From RPQJ01 sp963732415 (GTDB taxonomy: Bacteria > Pseudomonadota > Gammaproteobacteria > Steroidobacterales > Steroidobacteraceae), in NCBI GenBank assembly GCA_963732415.1, contig CAVSZK010000019.1, positions 868,001-932,000 of the forward strand: a DNA stretch of 64,000 nucleotides, written 5' to 3'. Every line of letters starts with the position of its first letter. Position 1 is the stretch's first letter. The translations under genes and the position numbers were made by a program. This document shows positions 8,480 through 16,152 of this stretch, piece after piece. The notes below the pieces were generated by a model. It was not told the origin of the DNA and did not search any database. It saw nothing but the letters and a program-made list of their open reading frames with translations.

Positions 8480-9856
8480 ATGTTCATGCACCTATTCGCT
8501 TCTTTTCCAGACTCGGCTCGCTTCACCCGTGGAGCGCTCCGAACCACGCAGACGTCATTCATGGCCGTCCTGGCGCTGGCCCTGGCCGCGTGCAGCGGTG
8601 GCGACGGCTCTTCGCAGGCGAAGTACGGAACCGTCGTCGTCACGGCCACCTCGATCGCCGCTACACCGATCAGTGGTGTAACGGTAGAAATCTTTGATGG
8701 CAGACTTCGAACAGAGAGCACCGACGCAAATGGTGAAGCAAGATTTACGGACATTCGTGCGCGGGACGCCCTTGTCGGCCTGCGGGCACCCGGCGATTAC
8801 GTCCCTGCGTCGAAGGAGATTGTCGTTCCGGCCGATGCGGTCGTGAACGTGCCGTTCACCGTAGTGCACAAGACCGATGCCACGCTGGTCCTGCTGGGTG
8901 CGCACCCGGTCTACCCCGCCGATGGGAACAAGTTGACCGTTGACCTGGATGTCGCACTACTGGACGCGAACGGAGCGCCCTGGGAGACGCTTACCTCGGC
9001 GGACTTCGGAGTCCGCCTCGACTGCGGTGACGGCTGTTACACATATAACGTCGACGGATACCAACAATTCTTCGACTTCAGCGGCAACGTCATCGATGCG
9101 GCCTTCGTTCCAGCACCGATCACGCCGCGGCCGGTTATTGCAGCGGCGGTCCTGCTCGAGCAAAGCGCACAGATGGGGGCCTGGGATCCGGGCGCGCTGC
9201 GCCTGCAGGCGTTAGGCAACTACTTCGATTCGATCACTGCGCCCGACACGGTGGCGCTCGGCAGCTACCAGGGCGTTCCGGGAACGCCCGCGTTGACGAC
9301 CTATGGCGAGTTCACCTCCGACACCGGGGACCTCCGGACCACGCTCGCAGCGCTGGCTGGCCAGGAATCGGGGACCAATCCGCTCGACGCTGCGCTTGCA
9401 GACATGATCGCGTTCACCGCGGCCAACGCCACCGCAGGCTCGCCCGATCTGCTGCGCGCGATCGTAACCGTAAGGGGTGGTGATTATTCATACAGGGACC
9501 ACGACTGCGGCGACCTGAGCTGCGTTCAAGTACGATCCGCTGCGGAAGACGCTGCGATTGCGAATGGTATCGCCATCATCGCAATTGGTCCGTCGACCTT
9601 CTACTACCCCGACTCGCCGAACATCAGCCGGACCGGCGGCGCCGTCGTGCGGGTGGACGACCCGGCGCAGTTCCCGGTAGTGTTTCGCGCCTTGAACTCC
9701 ATCGTCGGGCACCATCTCGCCTATACTCGGGTGCGCGTCGTGCTCGATACAGGCGCACCTGATATGTGGATACCGGGACGCGTTGTCCCCATATTCCTGA
9801 GCATCCACCTGGCCGCCGACAACACCGTCCCCTGGTATCTGGAAATTCCGATCTGA
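8480..9856 (+). CDS. Lipoprotein with Ig-like and von Willebrand A-like regions (copy 2)
   Basis: 458 residues, a tandem paralogue of the preceding lipoprotein starting 47 nt after it. The lipobox Cys is again residue 38 (MAVLALALAAC), the sandwich keeps TDANGEARFTDIRA, and the A-like region keeps LRLQALGNYFDSI, VALGSYQGVPGTP, GQESGTNPLDAALADMIAF and PAQFPVVFRALNSIVGHHLA. The acidic first position of the metal motif is Glu here (LLEQSAQM, E227) instead of Asp. The leaders of both genes share CCTACGGGGAGA before the ATG, so the duplication included the translation start. A strong hairpin follows the stop. Both probably act as outer-membrane surface or periplasmic binding proteins, but no ligand can be proposed. 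Confidence 0.75.
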   Translation: MFMHLFASFPDSARFTRGALRTTQTSFMAVLALALAACSGGDGSSQAKYGTVVVTATSIAATPISGVTVEIFDGRLRTESTDANGEARFTDIRARDALVGLRAPGDYVPASKEIVVPADAVVNVPFTVVHKTDATLVLLGAHPVYPADGNKLTVDLDVALLDANGAPWETLTSADFGVRLDCGDGCYTYNVDGYQQFFDFSGNVIDAAFVPAPITPRPVIAAAVLLEQSAQMGAWDPGALRLQALGNYFDSITAPDTVALGSYQGVPGTPALTTYGEFTSDTGDLRTTLAALAGQESGTNPLDAALADMIAFTAANATAGSPDLLRAIVTVRGGDYSYRDHDCGDLSCVQVRSAAEDAAIANGIAIIAIGPSTFYYPDSPNISRTGGAVVRVDDPAQFPVVFRALNSIVGHHLAYTRVRVVLDTGAPDMWIPGRVVPIFLSIHLAADNTVPWYLEIPI

Positions 9857-9886
9857 CAGCCCGGCCGTCCGCGGCTCGTTGCGTTA

Positions 9887-9919
9887 CGCCGCGGCGATAT
9901 TTCGCGTATCGCCGCGGCG
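9887..9919. terminator. Perfect 13-bp hairpin between convergent genes
   Basis: Arms 9887-9899 and 9907-9919 are perfect reverse complements (CGCCGCGGCGATA) around a 7-nt loop. It sits between the end of lipoprotein copy 2 and the end of the convergent cupin gene. There is no clear T-tract on either side, so it may block transcription by structure alone. Confidence 0.6.
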
Positions 9920-9922
9920 CTC

Positions 9923-10456
9923 TCACTTCCCGGAGCGTCCCTTCCCGACAATCCTGGCGACCTCGTCACCCTCCTCGCCGTCCCAATAGCCGACCGTATT
10001 CTTCGCCGAATCCTGCATCAGGAATCTCGTGGCCGGCGATTCGTCGAAGGAAGTGCGCACGCCTGTCTTGCCCGAGTCCGGATAGCCCACGACCTCCGGC
10101 CGCAGGGCCGTCGAGATCGCGAGGTACACGAGGTCCTCGGTCCCCGTGTTGACCAACTGGTGCGCCGACTCCGCACCGCCCGGCAGGTTGACGACGTAGT
10201 CCTGCGGCTTCACGTCGAATGTCTCGGCGCCGACCCGCAGCACGCCGGTGCCGCTCAGGATGAAGAAATGCTCTTCGTTGGCGTAATGGTGGTGCAGCGG
10301 AAACGCTGCCTTGCCTGGAGGCACTCGCGTCACGTTGGCGCCGATCGAGCGAGCCCCCAGCCCTCCCGCAAGTTCTGCCATCGAATACTCGAAGCGGGTT
10401 CCGCTTCTGCCCGAGTGCACCTGCGCCTCTGCCAGGTTCAGGACGGGTTTCTTCAT
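9923..10456 (-). CDS. Cupin-domain protein
   Basis: 177 residues forming one cupin barrel. The first metal motif is visible as PLHHHYANEE (His55, His57, Glu61), and the second-motif His is near residue 99 (AESAHQLVNTG). Members of this small soluble family bind a divalent metal and include isomerases, dioxygenases and sugar-binding proteins, so the reaction cannot be named. The segment after the barrel (about 120-177) holds YPDSGKTGV and the acidic WDGEEGDEVARI. A GGAGGT site lies 8 nt before the ATG. It ends against a strong hairpin shared with the convergent lipoprotein genes and appears to be monocistronic. Confidence 0.8.
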   Translation of the reverse strand: MKKPVLNLAEAQVHSGRSGTRFEYSMAELAGGLGARSIGANVTRVPPGKAAFPLHHHYANEEHFFILSGTGVLRVGAETFDVKPQDYVVNLPGGAESAHQLVNTGTEDLVYLAISTALRPEVVGYPDSGKTGVRTSFDESPATRFLMQDSAKNTVGYWDGEEGDEVARIVGKGRSGK

Positions 10457-10518
10457 TTGAGACTACCTCCGTCGGCCAATGCTGATGGATATTCGGCCGT
10501 TCGGCAATTTCCGGCCAT

Positions 10519-10549
10519 GAAAAAGGGCCGACGCATCTGCGTCGGCCCT
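10519..10549 (-). terminator. Rho-independent terminator
   Basis: On the minus strand a perfect 12-bp stem (arms 10524-10535 and 10538-10549) is followed by a run of five T. It lies downstream of the small exported protein gene that ends at 10578 and upstream of the cupin gene, separating the two units. Confidence 0.85.
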
Positions 10550-10577
10550 GGAGGTCGATGGACTGCTCGTCGATGCT

Positions 10578-11105
10578 TTATTGCATGCGCTCCGCAGTGA
10601 CGTGCGCGCAACCGGACGGCGGCACCGTGGTGCCGGCGGTATCCTTGAAGGTGACAAGGGCGTCGCTGGTCCAGTGATCGGCGTCCTGGAACTCGATGCC
10701 CTGGTCGAAGCGCTGTAGGCCTCGCTTGTAGGCCGGCGTCCCCGCCGGCGGGTCGACGCTGTCGAACAGCACAAAGCCCTCGAAGACCGACCGGAAGGAG
10801 TGCCGGCCGGTCCGCTCCCAGAACCCTAGACCCGGGCCTCGCTGGCCGGGTTGGAAAGTAATGCCAGCGGTCGCCTCCACCATGGTTCCACCCGCGGTAA
10901 ACGTGTGAAAGGCTTTTATGAAAACCGGGGTAGCCTGGCCACTGGTGCAGTCGTAAGGGTTGATTGAGACCACCCACGTACCTTCGATTCTCGACGGGGG
11001 CGTCCATCGGTCGTGGCCGTAGTCGCCGGCCGCGGCCGGACCCGCCGCTGCCATCAGTACCGTCGCCGCGATCGCCGAACGCAATTTCATGCTCGTGGTT
11101 TTCAT
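10578..11105 (-). CDS. Small exported protein of unknown function
   Basis: 175 residues with a clear signal peptide: KLRSAIAATVLMAAAGPAAA, with cleavage expected after AAA near residue 26. The mature part begins with a short Tyr/His/Asp-rich stretch, then GTWVVSINPYDCTSGQ and several beta-like segments. The two Cys (in NPYDCTSG and PSGCAHV) could form a disulfide. I do not recognise the family; the GTW...I start and strand pattern recall small lipocalin-like beta barrels, but this is only an impression. A strong AGGAGGT site lies 5 nt before the ATG, and a strong terminator follows, so it is a single-gene unit. Confidence 0.7.
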   Translation of the reverse strand: MKTTSMKLRSAIAATVLMAAAGPAAAGDYGHDRWTPPSRIEGTWVVSINPYDCTSGQATPVFIKAFHTFTAGGTMVEATAGITFQPGQRGPGLGFWERTGRHSFRSVFEGFVLFDSVDPPAGTPAYKRGLQRFDQGIEFQDADHWTSDALVTFKDTAGTTVPPSGCAHVTAERMQ

Positions 11106-11310
11106 CTCGACCTCCTGAGGGCGACGGGATTGCCGCCCCTTCGGTGGTCAAGTTGCCTGCAGACGGCATTCCGATCTTTGGGAAATACTGAACTGTTCTG
11201 AAAGTTTCTGAATGGCGGGCGCCGAGAACGGCGAATGACCGGACAGGGGCCACCAGCCCGCCGTCCGCACGGCACGAGGCGGCCAGCAGCGGCGGAATGC
11301 AGGGAAATGA

Positions 11311-11385
11311 TGGTGCCGGAGGAGGGAATTGAACCCCCGACCCGCGCATTACGAATGCGCTGCTCTACCCCTGAGCTACTCCGGC
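11311..11385 (-). tRNA. tRNA-Thr (anticodon CGT)
   Basis: The 75 nt fold into a complete cloverleaf including an encoded CCA end (11311-11313): 7-bp acceptor GCCGGAG/CTCCGGC, D arm GCTC/GAGC, anticodon stem GCGCA/TGCGC with loop TTCGTAA, and T arm with TTCAATT. The anticodon CGU reads threonine ACG. Confidence 0.95.
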
Positions 11386-11431
11386 ATGGAGGGGCGCGCA
11401 GTATACGGATTCGGCCCGTGGCCGTGAAGAT

Positions 11432-11863
11432 CTACGCGGTTCGGCGGATGCCGATGACGACCGTGACGCCCGCCATCTCGGTACCGGGGGGCAGCGGGGG
11501 CAGCTTCGCGAAGCTCAGGTCCTCCGGCTGGATGTCGAACATCTCGCCGGTGTCGAGGTCCTGGAAATGGTGGTGCGGCGCCATCATCGAGTCGTAGACG
11601 CAGCGCTCCGGATCGGCGTGTATCTGCCGCAGCAACCCCTGGTCCACGAAGAGTTTCAGCGTGTTGTAGACGGTGGCTTTCGACACCCTGCCCTGCGATT
11701 TCCGCAGCGTCTCGAGGATCTGCTCCGCCGTCAGGTGCCGTGGCTGCGTTAGCAGGATCTCGGCGATACTCAGCCGCTGCGTCGTCGGCCGGACACCGTG
11801 GTACTCGAGGATGGCCCGGGCCCGTTCGAGCGCCTCGCCGACCTGGATGGGTTGACTGGACAT
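11432..11863 (-). CDS. Fur-family transcriptional regulator
   Basis: 143 residues with the two-part Fur fold: an N-terminal winged helix (VRPTTQRLSIAEILL, then KATVYNTLKLFVDQGLL at about 62-78) and a C-terminal metal-binding domain containing MMAPHHHFQDLDTGEMFDI. The CxxC pairs that bind structural zinc in Fur, Zur and PerR are absent; the only Cys is in PERCVYDS. This recalls Irr-like or other zinc-lacking Fur homologues, so iron, haem or peroxide sensing are all possible. The gene lies alone between tRNA-Thr and the divergent minor pilin operon. Confidence 0.88.
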   Translation of the reverse strand: MSSQPIQVGEALERARAILEYHGVRPTTQRLSIAEILLTQPRHLTAEQILETLRKSQGRVSKATVYNTLKLFVDQGLLRQIHADPERCVYDSMMAPHHHFQDLDTGEMFDIQPEDLSFAKLPPLPPGTEMAGVTVVIGIRRTA

Positions 11864-11991
11864 GGCCCGGAATTATACGTGCGTGACCGGGTCTGCGCGC
11901 ATTTCGGGGCGAATTGGCCACGAAAACAGGCTGACCCGACCCGCCCACGGCACTAATCTCCATGTCCGGGAAATACGAACTGGAGTGCGCC

Positions 11992-12522
11992 ATGGAACGG
12001 CCGCCTGGATTCTCCCTGCCGGAACTCATGTTCTCGATGGCGATTATCGCCGGCCTGGTCGGCTGGGGCGTGCCGGCATTCCGCGACCTCGAGCGCAACG
12101 CCGCCCGCACCAGCGAGGTCAACCTGTTCCTGCAGGCCGTCTACCTTGCCCGCAGCGAGGCAATCAAGCGCAACGGCGTCGTGAGCCTGTGCCCGAGCGT
12201 GGACGGGACCCACTGCGCCCCCGGAGACACGTCCTGGGACCAGGGCTGGATCGTGTTCGTGAACAGCGACCGCGACTCACCTGCCGTGCGGGATGCCGGC
12301 GAGGACCTGCTGCATGCCTACCCGACGTGGGACGGCGGCAGCGTGGTCGCGAATCGCGAGACGCTTTCATTTCGCGCCTTCGGGCAGAGCGGGGTCACGG
12401 CCACGTTCACATTCTGCGACGATCGCGGCAGTCGCCATGCGCGAGCCGTGATCATCAGCCAGTCGGGCCGGCCGCGGGTTTCCGACCGCAGCTCGTCCGG
12501 AACAGCACTGAGCTGTGCCTGA
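11992..12522 (+). CDS. fimT: FimT/GspH-type minor pilin
   Basis: 176 residues. The prepilin signal is very short (MERPPG) with peptidase cleavage expected between Gly6 and Phe7, giving FSLPEL with the conserved Glu at +5, then a hydrophobic helix. The globular part matches GspH/FimT pseudopilins (NLFLQAVYLARSEAIKRNG, DQGWIVFVN). FimT-like minor pilins sit at the tip of type IV pili and some bind DNA for uptake. The ATG at 11992 has GGAG 6 nt upstream and is preferred to an in-frame ATG 30 nt earlier. It is the first gene of a five-gene overlapping operon. FimU is an alternative name. Confidence 0.9.
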   Translation: MERPPGFSLPELMFSMAIIAGLVGWGVPAFRDLERNAARTSEVNLFLQAVYLARSEAIKRNGVVSLCPSVDGTHCAPGDTSWDQGWIVFVNSDRDSPAVRDAGEDLLHAYPTWDGGSVVANRETLSFRAFGQSGVTATFTFCDDRGSRHARAVIISQSGRPRVSDRSSSGTALSCA

Positions 12523-12523
12523 C

Positions 12524-13006
12524 ATGCGCAAGCACCCCTGCCGCCGCAGCGCCGCGGCCCCCGGATTCACGCTGGTCGAGGTTCTCGTCGTCGCGGTCGT
12601 GATGGCGGTGGGGCTGCTCGGCGTCGTGGCCTTGTTGCTCACGGGCCTGCGCGCCAGCCGGCTCGCCACGCACCAGACCGCGGCCGCGAACCTGGCAGCG
12701 GACCTCGGGGACCGGATCAGCGCCAATCGGACCGCCGGCGCCGCCTACGCGCTCGACGCAGGATCCCTGCTCACGGCGCCCGACAAGCCCTGTCAGTCGG
12801 TCGGCGAATGCAGCTCGCAGGACGTGGCTGCCCGCGACCTGTACGAATGGCAACGGGCTGCGCTGTCGGCCCTGCCGGGCGCGATTACGAGCGTAGCTGT
12901 CTCCCCGGTCGACGAGCTGCCCGCAAACATCTACCTCATCGTCGTCGAATGGACGCAGGTCGGCCAGGTCGCCGCCGCACGATTCGCGCTGGCCGTCCAG
13001 GCATGA
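12524..13006 (+). CDS. pilV: Type IV pilus minor pilin PilV
   Basis: 160 residues from the ATG at 12524, one base after the fimT stop; a GTG at 12515 would add three residues and overlap fimT. The prepilin motif is APGFTLVEVLV, with cleavage at Gly14/Phe15 and Glu at +5. The hydrophobic helix and the following LLLTGLRASRLATHQTAAA and AADLGDRI are typical of PilV. With PilW and PilX it forms the minor-pilin priming complex that starts pilus assembly at the inner membrane and caps the fibre. Its stop overlaps the pilW start as ATGA. Confidence 0.9.
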   Translation: MRKHPCRRSAAAPGFTLVEVLVVAVVMAVGLLGVVALLLTGLRASRLATHQTAAANLAADLGDRISANRTAGAAYALDAGSLLTAPDKPCQSVGECSSQDVAARDLYEWQRAALSALPGAITSVAVSPVDELPANIYLIVVEWTQVGQVAAARFALAVQA

Positions 13007-14004
13007 ACGCGGATCGGGGCATGTCACGCGGGTGTCGTCGGTCCGGCTACACGGGTCTCGGGCTCGTTGAGTTGCTGGTTGCGCTGACCATCGGAACTAC
13101 GCTGATTTCGGGCACGGTCACGCTGTACCTGAAGGCCCGCGAGGTTCGCGCCGCACTCGACACAAATGCACGGCTGCAGGAGATCGCGCGCTACGCACTG
13201 GCGATGATCGAGGCGGACGTCCGCATGGCCGGCTTCTGGGGCCTCGCGACTCGCGGCGAGGCGATATCCGCCAACGCATCGCTCGCCTTTCCAGCGAAAT
13301 GCGGTGGCACCGACTGGATCACGCCGGCCCAGCGCCACTTGGACGGATCGAACAACACTTATCTCCCGGAGACGAACTGCGCCGCCGGATCCGGCGGCGC
13401 CAGGCCCGGCACCGATGTCCTCGTCGTGAGGCGCGCCAGTGCCCGGCGCATGTCGCCACAACAGGCGGTCATCAACGCAGCGGACAGGAACCGCGTCCTC
13501 ATCGTCACCAGCCACGCCGATGGCCAGATATTCGTGCCGGCAGACATCGGGAACCAGATTCCCGCCGGGTACGCCACGGCCGACATCGCTGGCCAGCCGC
13601 CACAGGCAGACACACGCACGCTGCTGGTGAATGCCTACTACGTGAGTGCCGGCTCGAGCCTGTCACCCGACTACCCCGCCCTGCGTCGCAAGACCCTGGT
13701 CGCCGGACCGGACATTTCCGACCAGGAAGTGATTGCAGGCGTCGAGGACCTGCAGTTCCAGGTGGGCCTGGACACCGACGGTGACTCGAACGCCGACGTC
13801 TTCGCAAACGCTGGCTCGTTTCCACCGGGCGCCCGGCCCGTGTCGGTGCGCGTCTGGCTGCGCGTGCGCGCCGAGGAGCGTGACCCGTCGCTCGGCAGCC
13901 AGGTTGTCGAGGCCTGCGCGGACCGGCCGTCGAGCATTGCCACCGACTCGCGCCGGCGACTGCTGGTGTCCAGGACGCTTCGGATCAGGAATGCAACGCC
14001 ATGA
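13003..14004 (+). CDS. pilW: Type IV pilus minor pilin PilW
   Basis: 333 residues. The start is the ATG overlapping the pilV stop (ATGA). The prepilin site is YTG/LGLVELLVALTIG with Glu23 at +5. The large globular domain keeps the PilW hallmark LQEIARYALAMIEADVRMAGFW early on and SVRVWLRVRAEERD near the end. PilW joins PilV and PilX in the tip complex. A long in-frame extension upstream lies inside pilV and is not used. The downstream pilX start again overlaps the stop by 4 nt, so the genes are translationally coupled. Confidence 0.92.
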   Translation: MNADRGMSRGCRRSGYTGLGLVELLVALTIGTTLISGTVTLYLKAREVRAALDTNARLQEIARYALAMIEADVRMAGFWGLATRGEAISANASLAFPAKCGGTDWITPAQRHLDGSNNTYLPETNCAAGSGGARPGTDVLVVRRASARRMSPQQAVINAADRNRVLIVTSHADGQIFVPADIGNQIPAGYATADIAGQPPQADTRTLLVNAYYVSAGSSLSPDYPALRRKTLVAGPDISDQEVIAGVEDLQFQVGLDTDGDSNADVFANAGSFPPGARPVSVRVWLRVRAEERDPSLGSQVVEACADRPSSIATDSRRRLLVSRTLRIRNATP

Positions 14005-14582
14005 GCCCGGGACTCGCTGCGTCGTCTCCAGGTCCGCGCGCGCTGCAACGCCAGACCGGTGTCGCGCTCGCCATCACGCTGGTGCTGCTTCTGGTTCTGA
14101 CCGTGCTCGGCACCAGCGGCCTGGTTACATCGGTGCTCGAACTCCGGATGGCCGCCAACGCCCAGTACCAGGCGCGTGCATTCGCGGCGGCGGAGTTCGC
14201 TATCGAGCAGGCCATGCATCTGCCGGGACTGGCCACGACGATCAGTTACGCGAGCCCGCTGGTCGAACCAGCCTCGGGCAGCGCGCCCACGGTCCCTGGA
14301 TCCGCGCCAGATACGTACGCCTACCTGCTGTACTTCGACACCGTTACGGCTCCCGCCTTCGGTGGCGAGGCGGTCGAAGGTCTGCGCGCCTACCACTTCG
14401 TGGTCGAGGCAACTGGAACCTCGTCGCGCGGCGCGACCGATACCCACGTGCAGGGTTTCTACGTGCTCGGCCCGGAGATCGCGCCGGAGACGCTGACGCC
14501 GCCCGCCTGCGCGCCGGACTGCAGTGACCCGGCAATCTACGCGCCCGTGCGTACCTTCTGGCTGCAGCGAAATGCCGAATAG
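14001..14582 (+). CDS. pilX: Type IV pilus minor pilin PilX
   Basis: 193 residues. The segment QTGVALAITLVLLLVLTVLG gives cleavage after Gly and no Glu at +5, as is common in PilX and the related GspK position. The pattern ELRMAANAQYQARAFAAAEFAIEQA following the helix is diagnostic of PilX. It overlaps pilW by 4 nt and pilE by 11 nt. In the usual gammaproteobacterial order the large adhesin pilY1 would follow, but the next gene here is pilE. Confidence 0.9.
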   Translation: MSPGLAASSPGPRALQRQTGVALAITLVLLLVLTVLGTSGLVTSVLELRMAANAQYQARAFAAAEFAIEQAMHLPGLATTISYASPLVEPASGSAPTVPGSAPDTYAYLLYFDTVTAPAFGGEAVEGLRAYHFVVEATGTSSRGATDTHVQGFYVLGPEIAPETLTPPACAPDCSDPAIYAPVRTFWLQRNAE

Positions 14583-15081
14583 CCCGTGGAAACCGCGTCC
14601 CGATGCGCGGCTGGAAGCAGACAATCCGCCGATCCGCGCGCGGGCAGGATTCACCCTTGTCGACCTGGTAGCAGCACTCGCAATCGTGGCGCTGCTTGCT
14701 TGCGTCGCGGTACCGAGCTACCGCGCCTACCTGCTGCGCGCGCACCGTTCCGAGGCGCGTGCTGCACTGCTCGCGCTCGCGGCGGCCGAGGAAGGCTTCC
14801 ACACAAGCTGCAACACATACGCCGCCGTTCTCGATGACTCGACTGAATCTTCGTGCGAGGCGTCGAGGCTGAGGTTTCCCGGCACTGCCGGGCAGGACGC
14901 CTACTCGCTCGAGGTCACGTCCGCGGACGCCGAAAGCTGGGCTGCCGTCGCGACCGCAATCGGCGGAGGCCCGCAGCAGGCGGACACGCGCTGCAAAGCG
15001 CTGGGGCTCAACAGCACGGGCAACAGGAGCGCCAGGAAGGCGGACGGTACAGCCAACCACGTAGAGTGCTGGAACCGATAA
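14572..15081 (+). CDS. pilE: PilE-type minor pilin with Asp at +5
   Basis: 169 residues from the ATG at 14572, which overlaps the pilX end. The leader is 26 residues, then FTLVDLVAALAIVALLACVA. The +5 residue, nearly always Glu in type IV pilins, is Asp31 here. The rest is PilE-like: VPSYRAYLLRAHRSEARAALLALAAAEEGFHTSCNTYAA, with further Cys near the end for the D-loop disulfide. PilE links the tip complex to the major pilin. It is the last gene of the operon; a hairpin follows before the convergent ispH. Confidence 0.85.
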   Translation: MPNSPWKPRPDARLEADNPPIRARAGFTLVDLVAALAIVALLACVAVPSYRAYLLRAHRSEARAALLALAAAEEGFHTSCNTYAAVLDDSTESSCEASRLRFPGTAGQDAYSLEVTSADAESWAAVATAIGGGPQQADTRCKALGLNSTGNRSARKADGTANHVECWNR

Positions 15082-15133
15082 CAACAGTGGGTGCCATGGA
15101 CGACACGGCGGTCGTCGATTGGGCCATGGAGAT

Positions 15134-15164
15134 GGCACCAGCCATCAGCGCCCCAGCTGGCGCC
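15134..15164. terminator. Possible terminator hairpin between pilE and ispH
   Basis: Arms 15134-15142 and 15156-15164 pair at 8 of 9 positions around a 13-nt loop, in the 100-bp gap between convergent pilE and ispH. There is no clear T-tract, so the call is weak. Confidence 0.35.
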
Positions 15165-15181
15165 GCCGATGCATGCCAGCC

Positions 15182-16135
15182 TTACGACTCTATGACGCGT
15201 CCGACCCGCAACTCGCGCGGCAGCGCAAAGACGACGTTCTCCTCGCGACCCACGACTTCATCGGCATCCATGCCGCCCCATTCGCGCAGCCGGGCCACCA
15301 CGCGCTGCACCAGCAGCTCCGGCGCCGAGGCACCGGCGGTCACGCCCACGCACTCCTTGCCCTCGAACCAGTCGCGCTCCAGGTCGTCGGGCCCGTCCAC
15401 GAGGTAGCCCGGGATACCCGCCTTCTCCGCAATCTCGCGCAGCCGGTTTGAATTCGAACTCGCCTGCGAGCCCACGACGACCACGACGTCACAGCGGGAT
15501 ACGAGTGTCTTCACCGCGTCCTGTCGGTTCTGCGTCGCGTAGCAGATGTCTTCCTTGCGCGGCGTCGTGAGCGTGGGGAAACGCCGCTTCAGCTCATCGA
15601 GCACGTCGGCCGTGTCATCCACCGACAGAGTGGTCTGCGTCACGACTCCCACGCGCGACGGATCGCGTACCTCGAGGCACTCCACGTCCGCGACGTCCTC
15701 GACAAGGCTGATGCGCCCGCCGTTCGCCGCATCGAACTGTCCCATCGTCCCCTCGACCTCCGGATGCCCGGCGTGGCCGATCAGGATGACCTCGCGTCCA
15801 TCTCGCGCGAAGCGCACGACCTCCATGTGCACCTTGGTCACCAGCGGGCAGGTGGCGTCGAACACGCGAAGGTCACGCCGCCGAGCCTCATCCTGTACGG
15901 CCCGCGATACACCGTGAGCGCTGAATATCACCGTCGCGCCGTCCGGGACCTCGTCGAGTTCCTGCACGAACACCGCGCCGAGTCCGCGCAGGCGGTCGAC
16001 GACGAAGCGGTTGTGCACGACCTCGTGCCGGACGTAGATCGGCGCGCCGAACAGTTCGATAGCACGCCCGACGATGTCGATGGCGCGGTCCACGCCAGCG
16101 CAGAAACCGCGTGGATTGGCGAGGAGAATCTTCAT
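15182..16135 (-). CDS. ispH: 4-hydroxy-3-methylbut-2-enyl diphosphate reductase
   Basis: 317 residues, full length. IspH performs the last step of the MEP isoprenoid pathway, reducing HMBPP to IPP and DMAPP with a 4Fe-4S cluster. The three cluster Cys are present: Cys12 (PRGFCAG), Cys96 (FDATCPLV) and Cys198 (DICYATQNRQ). The substrate-binding residues are also present: His41, His74 (SAHGVS), His124 and Glu126 (GHAGHPEVEG). It follows lspA by 17 nt. In many gammaproteobacteria fkpB lies between them; here there is no room for it. The gene order with ileS and the pilin operon is ancestral to the class. Confidence 0.97.
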   Translation of the reverse strand: MKILLANPRGFCAGVDRAIDIVGRAIELFGAPIYVRHEVVHNRFVVDRLRGLGAVFVQELDEVPDGATVIFSAHGVSRAVQDEARRRDLRVFDATCPLVTKVHMEVVRFARDGREVILIGHAGHPEVEGTMGQFDAANGGRISLVEDVADVECLEVRDPSRVGVVTQTTLSVDDTADVLDELKRRFPTLTTPRKEDICYATQNRQDAVKTLVSRCDVVVVVGSQASSNSNRLREIAEKAGIPGYLVDGPDDLERDWFEGKECVGVTAGASAPELLVQRVVARLREWGGMDADEVVGREENVVFALPRELRVGRVIES

Positions 16136-16152
16136 CCTGGTCGATGCCCCGG

